Shown piece after piece: positions 41,401-52,572 of a stretch of 64,000 bases of DNA. Where the stretch lies: contig OX439128.1 of the NCBI GenBank assembly GCA_949318235.1, positions 50,921,707-50,985,706 on the forward strand, read 5' to 3'. The notes beneath the pieces are model-generated. The model was given only the letters and a program-made list of their open reading frames with translations. It ran no database searches and was not told the origin of the DNA. The stretch's first letter is position 1. Each line of letters starts with the position of its first letter. The stretch is from Ecdyonurus torrentis. Taxonomy: Eukaryota; Arthropoda; Insecta; Ephemeroptera; Heptageniidae. A program made the position numbers and the translations under genes.

Positions 41401-42098
41401 GAAAGTTGTGTAGATCAATCACTATATTATGAAAGAGTGATGCAGTTGGCTCACCCTGTAAGCCGAGGCATATAGTATCATGATCTTAAGAGTTGGGAAA
41501 CCTGACAAACTAAACCTTATGTGAAGAAATCACACTGAACAATGTCACTATCCTATATACTGCCCTGGTTGTGCTCGAAAGGCATACTTGCTTTTGGACA
41601 CTTTTTCGCAAAGAGTGTAACATTACTTGCAATTAGACAAATTAATGGCTGTGCATGCAGCTGCCATATGATTAACATGTAAAATGTATTACAAGTACAC
41701 CCTTTGTTGTACTGGACAAAAATACAAGTACCTGTACTCCCTTTAGACCAACGCAGCCGTCTATCGGTCCACTGAGCAATAAAGGTGCGACAACTATCGC
41801 TGGCTCCCGATTGGCTTAGCGCAAAAATTAGACCAATCCTAACTCTAGCGGTCCTTGTCGTAAAAAGACCAACTGACGGCTGCGTTGGCGCAACCAGGGT
41901 GATATGTATAACCTCTCCAAGAGATTTCAGTTCCTCTAAAGTAAATTTTCTCTGCAGGTACACACTACAGAAGACTTTGTGACGCTAACAAAGTATGCCA
42001 AGGAATTGGTTGAGAAAGATTATGCAGAAGGTACTGACAAACAGAACGAGCTTTCTAGATATGAAGCACTCCTTAGTCAATATAATGGTCAGGACTAA
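35339..42098 (+). CDS. p53-family transcription factor A (tandem copy 1; 6 exons, 328 aa)
   Basis: Sequence-specific nuclear DNA-binding factor of the p53/p63/p73 family. Exons: 35339-35361, 35985-36207, 37322-37523, 38536-38749, 40441-40624, 41958-42098 (intron phases 2,0,1,2,0, all GT-AG). The first exon carries only MEGLGYD plus two bases; its join gives an acidic N-terminus with a hydrophobic patch ESYMLLGALEP that could activate transcription. The DNA-binding domain spans about 70-241. Zinc ligands are C136-PV-H139, C200 and C204. DNA-contact or structural arginines matching human R175, R248, R249, R273 and R280 are R135, R209, R210, R233 and R240. The L3 loop is one residue shorter than in human p53. 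An acidic linker (242-280) leads to a 46-residue C-terminal domain with DFVTL then a helix, resembling the tetramerisation strand-helix. At 328 residues it is shorter than vertebrate p53. Family call is secure; orthology to p53 versus p63/p73 is not assigned. Confidence 0.92.
36288..36985. repeat. Nested foldback element in p53 A intron 2
   Basis: Outer arms at about 36288-36383 and 36899-36985 pair imperfectly (GCAGCGTTT.. against ..AAACGCTTC). Inside, about 36592-36903 forms a second foldback with arms of about 130 bases, meeting near the CATGCACGCGGAAACAG loop. The inner ends (GAACAAAAAACATGT / ACATGTTTTTTGTTC) recur at 49495-49611 in p53 B. This is a non-autonomous element with no coding capacity. 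Confidence 0.8.
37671..38036. repeat. Foldback element, 'ACCAGCAAGGGYCTTACCA' family, p53 A intron 3
   Basis: Long arms carry terminal sequence related to TCGCAGTTAGG..AAAAGGATAG..ACCAGCAAGG and pair with ..CTTGCTGGT..ATCCTTTTCTATA. The arms continue through AATGTCATTAATACATGA near the centre. The same termini occur at 45496-45835 and 52076-52667, and weaker copies at about 51275-51560 and 41215-41275. Confidence 0.8.
38320..38460. repeat. Dispersed repeat shared with 55675-55820
   Basis: GTTGTTCCGCTATAG..GATGTCCACTT..GGATTTTTCCATTTCAGG appears here and at 55675-55820. The end block GGTCAAGTGGACAT also occurs at about 50275 and 51165. An A-run of about 48 interrupts this copy at 38401-38448. 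Confidence 0.6.
39432..40342. repeat. 911-bp foldback element in p53 A intron 4
   Basis: Arms of roughly 440 bases fold back on a centre near 39890. Matching blocks include GAGCTTxxA / GTGTAAGCTC at the tips, CAAAACACCTGCACCTTTG / ACAGGTGTTTTGCA in mid-arm, and GCTAAAATTTGATAGAGAG / its complement near the loop. The inner part encodes near-identical antisense ORFs on both strands (39772+ and 40017-), explained by symmetry. The tip sequence recurs at 54038-54192. Confidence 0.88.
40736..40860. repeat. Small inverted repeat, p53 A intron 5
   Basis: Arms around AAATTATCACGTGTTCGCCA and TGACAAGCTTGTGATAATTT pair over about 50 bases. It is a short MITE-like foldback inside the intron, followed by an A-run and then another repeat end containing CAAAGGCCTTACAG. 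Confidence 0.6.
41745..41910. repeat. Inverted-repeat element just before p53 A exon 6
   Basis: GACCAACGCAGCCGTC near the left end pairs with GACGGCTGCGTTGGCGC near the right, with further symmetry around CGCTGGCTCC and GATTGGCTTAGCG. It explains a 136-codon reverse-strand ORF that would otherwise look gene-like. It ends about 50 bases from the exon 6 acceptor. Confidence 0.6.
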
Positions 42099-42243
42099 AA
42101 CTTAGTGATCTCATAATTGGTTACATGCATGTGCAATCATTATTATTATTATTATTTTTTAACATTTAAATGTTTGCGCTGAATTTTCAATGTTATTCTT
42201 ATGAGAAAAATACTAGCAAGAATTAGGAAAATAAACAATTGTT

Positions 42244-42440
42244 CACATGTAATGTAAAACTTATGTGTGTCAATGCAAGTCAACGGATAAACAATTAAGT
42301 TGGAACAATGTAATAAAATGGAGATGTTCACATGTATGCAATTTTCAAAAACATTGTGAACAGCTCGATTTGTTTACATTGTTCCAACTTTGTTTATCTG
42401 TTGATGCATGTCAACGCATGTAACTTTTACGTTACATGTG
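42244..42440. repeat. MITE-like inverted repeat in the p53 A 3' flank
   Basis: CACATGTAATGTAAAACTTA at the left pairs with the reverse complement of the right end (..TTTTACGTTACATGTG). Inner blocks GATAAACAA and AGTTGGAACAATGTAA are also mirrored. Arms are about 90 bases with a short loop. Confidence 0.75.
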
Positions 42441-43041
42441 AAAAATACTTTAGAGTTAAGTCATAAGTAATCAATTTTATATCACAATGCATAAACACAG
42501 TCTCCCCCCCCCCCCCCAAAAAAAAAAATTTGACCCATTGCATTTTTCCTATATATGTACATGATTCGGAGACATAAATGCTGTAGTCAGATTTTGTGTG
42601 TACTCTATCCATATTTGTGATTGATAATTAAGTGTACTGTAATAGTAAAAATCACCCCCCCCCCCCTAATAAGAATAACATCGCAAACCGAGTGCATGTT
42701 TTTAAATGGTAAAATACATTATCACAATTGTGCATGCAGTGTATGCACTGGTGGTACTATTAAACTCAACGTCACAGGATATGCTATTTTGGCAAAGCAA
42801 GAGGCTGACAATTGAGTTAAATATTTGTGACTACTAAAGTACAAGTGCATAGATAGCAAATACCTACGTTGCGAAATTTTGTCTATGAAAACTTGAATAT
42901 AGTGTCACTTTTTAAATGTTTTTAAAGTTTAAAATGTTTTAATTGTTTATATTGTAAGAATTATTTGTTGCATTTTTAATATTATCAATCAGTGTGAAAT
43001 AGCTAATTTTTATTGCCTTATAATGGTGCTCTAAATTATAC

Positions 43042-43047
43042 AATAAA
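43042..43047 (+). terminator. Candidate polyadenylation signal of p53 A
   Basis: AATAAA about 940 bases after the p53 A stop. The 3' UTR would include the inverted repeat at 42244-42440 and two homopolymer C-runs. Position alone supports it. Confidence 0.3.
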
Positions 43048-43083
43048 TATATATATTTTTAACAAACTATAGTACATTTATAT

Positions 43084-43747
43084 ATTAACTAATGAAGGAA
43101 TAACTGTTTTGAGGCCGACTATAAGCGATTTAAGTCATATCTGCTTCTGTTTCAAGGTACTGGGCATGCGTAATAACTAGAAACAGAATCGGATGTGAAC
43201 AAAATCGCTTAAAGGCCCACATACACCCTGGCTTTTTAGAATCTTTTAGGTACAAAAACAATTTCACAAGTTGTTAAAATCTGATGCGACTCTTCCTACT
43301 AATTTAAATATTAAATTAAAGTTCAATAATTGTTTGGTCAAACAATGATCAGCTGACTTTTATACTTTGATTAATGTAAGTTTTTAGCTTTAATCAGCAC
43401 TCAGTCACATTTTATGGTCAAAATGACAAACAGGTATTGCCTTGTATAAAGGGGCAATAACTGTTAATGTGATTTTGGTCACCAAAAGTGACCAAATAGC
43501 ATGAGATAGTTCTGAAGACGCATGAAGCGGAGTATATAAGGGGGCATGGCAAACATCAGTTAAATTTTTTAATTAAAAGGATGAGGCGCACTGGCTCCAT
43601 ATGAAATTTACAATTATTTTCATAAATAGTAGTACGTACTTAATAGTAGTAGTTATAGTAGTAGTGGATTAAGCACAACTTCCAAAATTTTAGTGTCTGT
43701 GCCCCTTTAGAGTCGGCCTCAAAACATTTGTTCCTTTATTAGTCAAT
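43084..43747. mobile_element. MITE family 3, copy 2, split by another element
   Basis: The left half (to about 43210) and right tip (from about 43711) match the copies at 21602 and 55820. The sequence between is foreign to the family and has its own inverted ends. Confidence 0.85.
43211..43710. mobile_element. Element of about 500 bp nested in MITE family 3 copy 2
   Basis: Starts AAAGGCCCACATACACC and ends ..GTGTCTGTGCCCCTTTAG, imperfect inverted repeats. It interrupts the family 3 right arm exactly inside the TTATAGTCGG block. No ORF of note. Confidence 0.7.
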
Positions 43748-45495
43748 ACCTTACAGAGATGCAATTTTATCGTGTTATGTAACATTTTGGTTAAGTTTAC
43801 GGACAATGTTATAACAATGTTATGGGAATAACATTTAATTGACATCGCAAAGATATAATATAGAGAACTGTAACAGAGAACCTCATATTTTAGCCAGACC
43901 CACAATACATCAGGTTAGCATACATCACAGGAAGGGCTGTGATGTTACATGTTTGGCTAAGTTAATCAGATTCAAGCTATTATTTTGGTAGCCAATTAAA
44001 ACGTTAGAAAATTTAGGTATTTTTAGTGGACCTTTCTAAACTAATGTATTGTGTGTCTGCCTAACACATGAGGTTGACTCTTCTCTGTTAAGGTTCTCTA
44101 ATGTAATGAAATAAGTAGCAACACCTGGTGACAATGTTAAGAAGAAAAAAATGGACTGCTTAAATCCAAGGTTGCAGTAATGTAACGTTAAACATAACAT
44201 GGTATGATACAATTTTAGTTATAACAATCATACGCAGGCAGGCTGGAATTGGCTTTAGGCTAGCCCAGCAATCCCTGAGACTGAACTTAGGCCAGTTACA
44301 CCCCTTTTTGGTATCTTCAGTTATGCTACTTTAAGGCCCAGATTCCCTCCCAAAAAGATACTTTATTATTATTATTATTTTTTTTTTTTTAGCAGTCCAA
44401 GTCCAGCACTGTGGTTAAAAAAACAATGTCACATCACTATAGTACCGTACCTTTTGGTATGTGTGCAATATATTCATATTTTTTAACAAAAAAATAAATA
44501 AATAAAAATAATGGTGCTATACGATAAAATTTTACATCAATGTTTTTAAATTAATTTTTCATAGATGTAAATTAAAAGGCATGTATTTATGGTAGTTATT
44601 AGCATCAAATGCCATAATTTTTGTTCATTATTATTATTTTAACTGTACAGTATTTTTATATCACATTATTTATAAATTTTAAATCTTTATACCCTACAGC
44701 ATGCTTATGCTGTGTTTACATTGAGCTTTTTGTAATTGGCATTGTGAATTATTTGATCAAAATAACATGCATTTTTTATAGAGCTTAATTAACTCACCAA
44801 TTAGAAAAAGCTCAATATAAACATGGCAAACAATTTCTTTACCATAAGTTTTTGTACAAATTTTATTACAATTTTACCTAACTTTTATTTAGGTTCTAAT
44901 TTTACTTTTTCAAAAGTTAAACTATACATATTTTATTTTTATTGACTGAATTTTTATTAAATATCTAAACAAAAAGACATTTTTTATCAACTTGTAATTA
45001 GTATTACGTTATTACACTTGTTAATTAATATGCATTAATTACATGACTTGAATTGTATGTATTAAAAAATGAGCTTTATAATAATTAGTTGTATTTAAAA
45101 ATATATGTTGGTTGTTTTTGTTAAATCATTTTCCTAGATGTCAAAAAAAGTTACAGAAAATCTACCATAATTTGCATGAGAAATGTGCACTTATATTATA
45201 TAATTTTAAATAATTTGTCATAAGAAGAAGAACAACTAATTTCTGATTTAGTATTTATGCAAATTTGATGTTAATTAAAAAACAAACATTTTGTTGCACT
45301 TAGAAATGCAGCCCATCTCTCCCTTTTTACACATGGGATTTTGAAAAAAGGGCCAATATTTAAACTTAAAAAGAGCAATTATTAAAATGCATGTTTTAAA
45401 TGCATAATCAATGCATCCACTTATATTTGAATGAATTTTTACACATAATATGCAAAAGATATGTATATTAAGGAAATTAAACCATCGCAGTTAGG

Positions 45496-45835
45496 TATGA
45501 TAAAATGAAAGAAATGGATAGGAGAAAACCAGCAAGGGCCTTACCATAGTGAAGAGAGTCCCATAGTTCGGTGAAAATCTTGCTAGCACAGATATAAAAT
45601 ATCTAACACATTGGAAATATTTCGGCAATCGACTCCAAGAGAGATATGGAGCGTGATATGCCTTCATCAGTCCTATCGCTCCATATCTCTCTTGGAGTCG
45701 ATTGCCGAAATATTTCCAATGTGTTATTTTTATATCTGTGCTAGCAAGATTTTCACCGAACTATGGGACTCTCTTCACTATTAATGGTAAGGCCCTTGCT
45801 GGTTTTCTCCTATCCTTTTCTTTCATTTTATCATA
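45496..45835. repeat. Near-perfect 340-bp hairpin element between the p53 genes
   Basis: Arms of about 155-160 bases, nearly identical in reverse complement, surround a loop of about 20 bases. They run from TATGATAAAATGAAAG through CCAGCAAGGGCCTTACCA, CATAGTTCGGTGAAAATC and CCGAAATATTTCCAATG. It is the best-preserved member of the family at 37671-38036 and 52076-52667. Confidence 0.9.
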
Positions 45836-46006
45836 ATATGCAAAAGATTATAGAAAAGGAAATGAAACAATTACACATGAATAAAAGAAATTATTGTACA
45901 TAATTTATGCTACATTTATGTTCTATATAGCATAAATAATGAATGTTGCTATTTAATAATAATATAACAATAATGCTGTGCAGTATGATTATTATTTTGT
46001 AAAAGT

Positions 46007-46222
46007 ATATTGAGGGCTACTTGGCATTGTGACACTTCTGCAATCTCCGTGGGTGCAATTTTGATACATCTGCATTCTCCGCACTCCCCTCTTTTGAACC
46101 ATCTTTATATGCTTAGCCTATACAGATGTACCGATTATTAGGTGTGGAGGAAGTTGCAAATGTACTAAAATTTAACCTGCGGAGATTGCAGAAGTACCAA
46201 AAAACCTCGAAGCCCTTGATAT
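46007..46222. repeat. MITE-like inverted repeat
   Basis: The left end (TTGAGGGCTAC, CACTTCTGCAATCTCCG) pairs with the right end (CGGAGATTGCAGAAGTACC, GAAGCCCTTGATA). The centre is unpaired. No coding capacity. Confidence 0.7.
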
Positions 46223-47264
46223 GTAGTTAAATATGAATAACTGTTGCTGAAATCGGGATGCAAGTTTGAGTTCAAAGAAGAGATATTAAGAATGGCTTTT
46301 GGCAAAATAGACTCCCACAAAATAAAATAAGTACTGTATCATACTGTAGATGGAACTCTAATTGTTTGTGTTATACAGACTTTGGAAAGAACTTCGCAAA
46401 TGTTTCTAGGCAATTAGAATGTGTATAATAATATATAACAGATTAACAATTTTGTAAAAAAGTGCTTATTTTTGTAATTTTAGCAATATCACGCAGTATT
46501 GGATTTTCTTCTTCTTTTCACTATAAAAATTTATTCTGTACATATAAGAAAATTATTTGACAAATGTTTGCTCTTTTTGATCCATTGCAGGTTAAAATCA
46601 TAGTTAAATTTAAATTTGATAGCTAAAAGTTAATTAACTTAATTGCAGTACGCAAGGGTACGTAGAAGTACATAGTAGGTATAGGCAGTACTTGTTCCGC
46701 CAAAATAAGTTCCAGGGGTGCCCAAAATAAGTGCCCCTCTTTTTCCATAATTTCTTTGGTATAAAAATCCAAAAGTCGTATATTACATACGTACTTGCAA
46801 AAGTCAAAGTTCTACCCATGGTTCTACCCTTTGGAAGTACGTAATTTATAATATTGTGAAGTTCTCGCCTATATGGCCTAATCCCAATTATAATGAAATT
46901 TTTTTATGTGACGGCCCAAACAAACTAAAAGTATTTAAAAAAAACTTACTTTGTGGTGAGTTGATCCTGCACTGTCGCGAGTTGATCACACAATCATACA
47001 ATTTTAAATGATAGTTATGATCATCGAAACTATACAGTTCTTTTATAAAATTTTTATTTGTACAATTCTTGCATGGTGAGTTTACTGGAAATCTAAGTAA
47101 AATATTATTTTTTGCCATACAATTTGCGATAAAAATCAGCCTTGCCGCACTCATTCAGTGAAAATAAAAGTGAGCATCGGGCTGCGTGCTGCGCATGCGT
47201 TTCGAACGAAATCTGACAAAACGCCAAAACCAGGTTCGTGAGCTCCTGTGTTATTGCCCTATAC

Positions 47265-47460
47265 TAAAAACGAACCCTTGTTGATGTAGTTCAAATTTTC
47301 ACCGCAACAATCAACATGTAAAATGTAAGTGGCGCTGTAGTCTGTGTGTGAATTTTAAAATTCACACACAGACTACAGCGCCACTTTTATACGTAATTTT
47401 GTATTCTTGCATTTTTGCGGCGAAAATTTGAATTACATCAATAAGGGATCGTTTTTTCAA
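47265..47460. repeat. Inverted repeat with a 60-bp perfect palindromic core upstream of p53 B
   Basis: Core 47327-47386 is a perfect palindrome with no spacer (30-base arms around AATTTT/AAAATT, containing GTGGCGCTGTAGTCTGTG). Imperfect symmetry extends to about 47265 and 47460 (AACGAACCCTTG / AAGGGATCGTT; TGTAGTTCAAATTTTC / GAAAATTTGAATTACA). It ends about 150 bases before the p53 B start codon. Confidence 0.92.
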
Positions 47461-47611
47461 CAATAGCTTCCTATCCTGTTTATATATCCATGGCCAAAAC
47501 GACCAGAACAGGACCAGAACCGCCAGAACAACGAAGCGAAGAAAGGAGAGAAAGAAAGTGGTGCCTGCAACAAGTTTGTAGTGAATAAATTTGTCATCAT
47601 AACGTTTCAAA

Positions 47612-50228
47612 ATGAGCCAACAGTAAGTTTAGTATAAAATGGTATTGTACTTTTTTTTTTAATTAGTTAGAGAGATGAAAGAATCCGGCATTCGGTATAG
47701 TCTTCTAAAATCTCCATGCCATGCAATAATGAACCGTATGAACGCGATAAGAATTAGTGTTTTTTCCCATTTTTGTTTACTTGACGTAAAATATTGTGCA
47801 CAAAAATTAATCTCCAAACTACCAACTATGTATATTAATAATTGATATATATTTTACAATAATATTAATTTTCGTACATATAAATAGTATAATTAAATCA
47901 CCGATACATGTCGCGGCACAAAGTTATAATCGTCGCGCCGCCGGGCTCCATTTGATTTTTGTCCCATTTGACTACATTGGAATCCAACGTCGAGTCAAAT
48001 ATAGCACTTTCTGCATTATTAAAACATTCTTCTCATCTAAAAAGTTATGCCAGCTATAATATTTATGGAAAATTCTAACATGAAACAATGTTTTGTTAAT
48101 TAATTTATTTTTGTATGCGGCATATACATTTATGACAAAATATTTTTTATATAAAATATTATATATATATAATTAGCAAAAAAAGGTGAATAATTTAGAA
48201 ATTATATGTCTCATATAGCGCCGCGCCTAAGTGATTGGCTATCATACTTAATTAATTAAGCTTAATTAAATTAATATCCACTCTTTTTTTCTTTTTTTTT
48301 TTAATTTTTTTTTATTTTATACCCATTTCAATTTTTAAATTCTTGAGAAAAGTTGTTGCTGTTGTTGTAATTATAAATTCTGTTCGTAAACCCTGTTTTC
48401 TTGCAGCAAAAAATGCGCATTCCATTTGATTATAACCAAAGTTGATCGTCATTTTAGGAGCAGATAGAACAAGGTTTACGAGCAGCATTATAGACATATT
48501 AAAAGAAGAAAATGAAAAGGGGGGGGGGGGATAATAAATAAATAAAAATAAATAATCGTCTTTATTATATTAAAAAAACATAAATAAACATAATGGCTAT
48601 TATAATTGTATATTATGCGTTCAATTTGAAATCAGTACAGTCAACCGGGGTGAAATTGAAAGCCAATGGCAGACCTGCTTTCAAAGTACGTGCTCTGTGT
48701 CTATAGCGAGATAGGGAAAAGTGAAAGCTTGGAGATGATTGGAGTTTCAATTTCACCCCGGTTGACTGTACGTCAAACTATTTTCCTCACTATATATAGC
48801 AAAATCACTCTCTGGAGATACTTTAAACATAATATATTAAAATGTATTTTCCAGGAGTGACTACGTAGATGATTCCGACTTCATGTTCTTCAACCCTCGA
48901 ATCATCAGAAGTCCAGCTACTTCTGAGTTACCATCCCTAGAAGAATTTGGTGGCATTCATAATTTTGAGATGGAAATAATTAAACCTACAGAGAGCAAGC
49001 GACAAAATTGGCAGGTATAGAAATCAGTCAAAATAATCAATAAAGGAATATTATCAATGTGTATGAATTGATAATGACTAATGACTAATATATATAAAAA
49101 GTTTTTTAAAAAGATTCAAAAGTGTTTATACATACCTCGTGTTTGCATTATAATGTTTGTATCCCTATCACTTTAATAAATTTCTGGCAGTAGCAAGAGT
49201 AATAGATTTCTAAAAACCCAGGCATTCCTTTAGCTTTCCCAAAGAAAAGCTTATAGCTAAACTATTCCCAGGGCCCAGGGCTTTTTCCCCTAAAATTCTC
49301 TCTGAATTCCTTTCCTCATGTTTGCAGTTCAGAAAGTATATTTCCAGAAAACCTCTGGCAATCCCTGAAAATTAAAGCTTTATTATTGAATATAAAATAA
49401 ATAATAATAATTGGAAAAAAAAAAAAAAAAAAAACTGTGTTGGGATTAATTTTTGAAAATTATAAAAAATAGGGTTTAAAAACTATCCTTATAGGTGTAG
49501 AGCACCTTGAACAAAAAAGTTGTGCAATATCCTAACAAACCTGAACATCAACTTTGATATCAAGGATATATTACACAACTTTTTTTGTTCAAGGTGTTCT
49601 AGGCCTTTAATTACTGTGCTGCTTATGACTATCACACACTATGGTTAAGTCAAACCCAATATCTGAATATTAAATATAAAATTTCAGTATTCCAAGCTTC
49701 TGAACAAGGCGTTCATTACTGACGGTCGTAGCTTGCCACTTCAGTTCAGGGTGTCGCCAAACAGTCAACATGGCATGTATGTGCGAGCAGTTGCTGTCTT
49801 CACTGACCCTGATTGGGCAACCAAGCCTGTGTTGAGATGTCCAAATCATAGACAGTCAGTGGAGGATCCAATCAACAAAGGTAACAATCACTAATAAATT
49901 TAATGATGCATTGTTTGTTTTTTTCTCCCCCCGTGATTAAATTTTTAACTCAAAAATGATTGTAATGGAGAAAAATAATGTAAATCATATAAACAGTTTT
50001 AACTATTGTACTAATAATATTATGGTTTTGTAATATTGGACAATATTCAGCCGCGTCCCCCTTATAAATGACAATAATGAACAGCATCATGGGGGCTCTA
50101 TATATGTCCAGCTAAGCGCTCAACCTTGAGAAAGAAGGAGAAGGAAAGAAAAGAAGAAGAAGAAATTGTAATATTAACTCCTAACTTTGGATAGTTTATT
50201 ATTATTATTTCAAGTCATTTGCAGCAAC

Positions 50229-50262
<34 letters not shown>

Positions 50263-52527
50263 GAAAAAGTAAAGGTCAAGTGGACGTTAAACTGGTTATA
50301 GACATTAAAACAGACTACCCTGCTCAATGTGTTGAAATAAGACTCTATATGACAGTTTTTCTTAAAATCATACTCAAATGAGTTTTATTAGGGTTCACAC
50401 ACACATTATGCCAAAAATAATAATAAAAATAATGATACTCTGTAAAAAATAATAATAATAATAAACGCATTGAAATATTCTGAAGAGTATTTTACGTCAT
50501 TTTTTATTGTTTTATTTTGTATGAACATAATAGCCTCTCTCAATAGTTTAAAAGACATACCCTTAATTCTTATTTGGTATTCTGAATGTTATATTTTAGG
50601 TTATGAGTACATGGACCACGTAGTGAGCTCTAATGCTCTGAATGCAGTGTATGAGGTAGACCCTACCAGTCACCGACACAGTGTCGCAGTTCGACTGAAT
50701 GGTCCTCAAGCAGGATGTCAGTGGGAGACCATCATGTTTGCCATGATGTGTCGCAGTAGCTGTTCTAATGGAATCAACAGGCGTTCCATAGCTCTCGTCT
50801 TCACTTTGGAGCTACAGTAAGTTACGGGGAAAAAAAATCAATAAAGGCTCAATAAAAACTAAAAAAAATAATGAGTTGGACCATCATACTTGATGTTGCA
50901 AACAATGTGTATCTCGTTTTTTTGTCACGGTAAGCAAAATGAAATGTCTATCTCATTATTTGTCACAAAGTAGCAAAATGTGTATCTCGTATTTTGTCTC
51001 ATTATTAAGTATGGGCATAATAGCCCATACTTCACTGCGTTTTTTTTTTTTTTTTTTTTTTTTTTGCCCGTTTCAAACTTGCCCTTTTAAACTTGATTTA
51101 TGTATTATTTTGCTGCAAATTATCGGAAATGCAGACATCCAAATTTTAGTGTCAAATTTGAAAGTCAAGTGGACATATATAGCTCCCTTTTGATATAATG
51201 GTCCTATAGATGTCTCCTGATTTTAGCAGTATTACATTATACATAGTCTTATTGGTTTGAATATAATTATAAAAGGAATAAAGGATAGGAAAACTAACAA
51301 AAAAGCGCCTTATCACAAAGAAATCCGTAGCTAGGTGAAGATCTTGATAGCACAGTTAACACATATAAATAACACATATTTAATACATATAAGGCAACGG
51401 CTTCTTCAGTTGCTTAAGAGCAGAGTACGCACTCTAAACAAGTAAAAATGAGAGAGGGCAGCCACCCTTGAAATGTATTAATCATAGTGTAAATATTTAT
51501 GTTAACTGTGCCATCAGGATCTTCACCTATCTGTCGACATCATCGTGTTAAAGCCATATTGATATATTCTCTAAACTTTTTATTAAAATTTGATGTTGTA
51601 GGTATAAAGTGCTAGGTCGTCGTGTGTTGCCCCTCAGAGTTTGTGCCTCACCTTATCGTGATAAAAATCTGGAAGAGGCCAAGTCCATCAAGCTTGAGTG
51701 TGAAGAACCAGCTTTGTCTCCCAGTTTGTCATCACTGATAAACACCGATACCTCAAATGAGGAGCCTCTTGACACTATCTACTATGTGCCAGTAAGTTTG
51801 GGTTTTATATTTTTTCGTGTCTATATATAGACATCAAACATCATAAAAATATATTTTACCATATTAATTTAATTAATTAGGCAAAAAAAAATAAAAATAA
51901 TAATTGGAGGTGATATGCTATTCTCACCTCTTTAAACATAATGTAGGTGTCTGTGTCCTCATCTATAGCTATAGACTTTATTATGATTAACTTATACCAC
52001 AATGAAGGTGCTTGTTGGTTTCCATACTCTCTTTCCTTATAATATCCAATTATAATTTGCTCTTATTCAATATATTATGATAAATTTGAAACAAAAGAAT
52101 AAGAGAAACCAGCAAGAGCCTTATAATTATCATAGTATAAAGAGGTGAAGAAAGTTTCATTGTTTATTGGTTAAAATCTTAGAGATTTGAAGAAGAAGAA
52201 AAAAAACGGATTGCTTTCGGCACCAAAGCTGTCTGTGAGTCTGTCACAGTATATTATACAGTAGGTTTTATCTCCTATACTGAGAATGTCAGATCAATGC
52301 GCGCTACAATTGCGACTGGGTGAAGCCTGCAGAACTAGATATATGTGAAACATTACTTCAAATGACGGATTCTAGTTCTGCAGCCTTCACCCAGTTGCAA
52401 TTATGGCTTGCGTTTGATCTGACATTCTCAGTATAGGAGACAATCTACTGTATAGCTACTGTGTGAGTCTGTAAGAACTGACAAAAAAAATGTTTCTCTT
52501 GAAGCGTATTGCTAGTACCAATGTGTT

Positions 52528-52572
<45 letters not shown>

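Noticed and set aside
41553..41963. 136-codon minus-strand ORF near p53 A exon 6
   Set aside because: Lies mostly within an inverted-repeat element and part of exon 6 antisense. No recognisable domain.
46888..47154. 88-codon minus-strand ORF upstream of p53 B as a divergent gene
   Set aside because: It contains several Cys and His residues but no recognisable spacing of a zinc finger, and no splice donor fits. Kept as chance.
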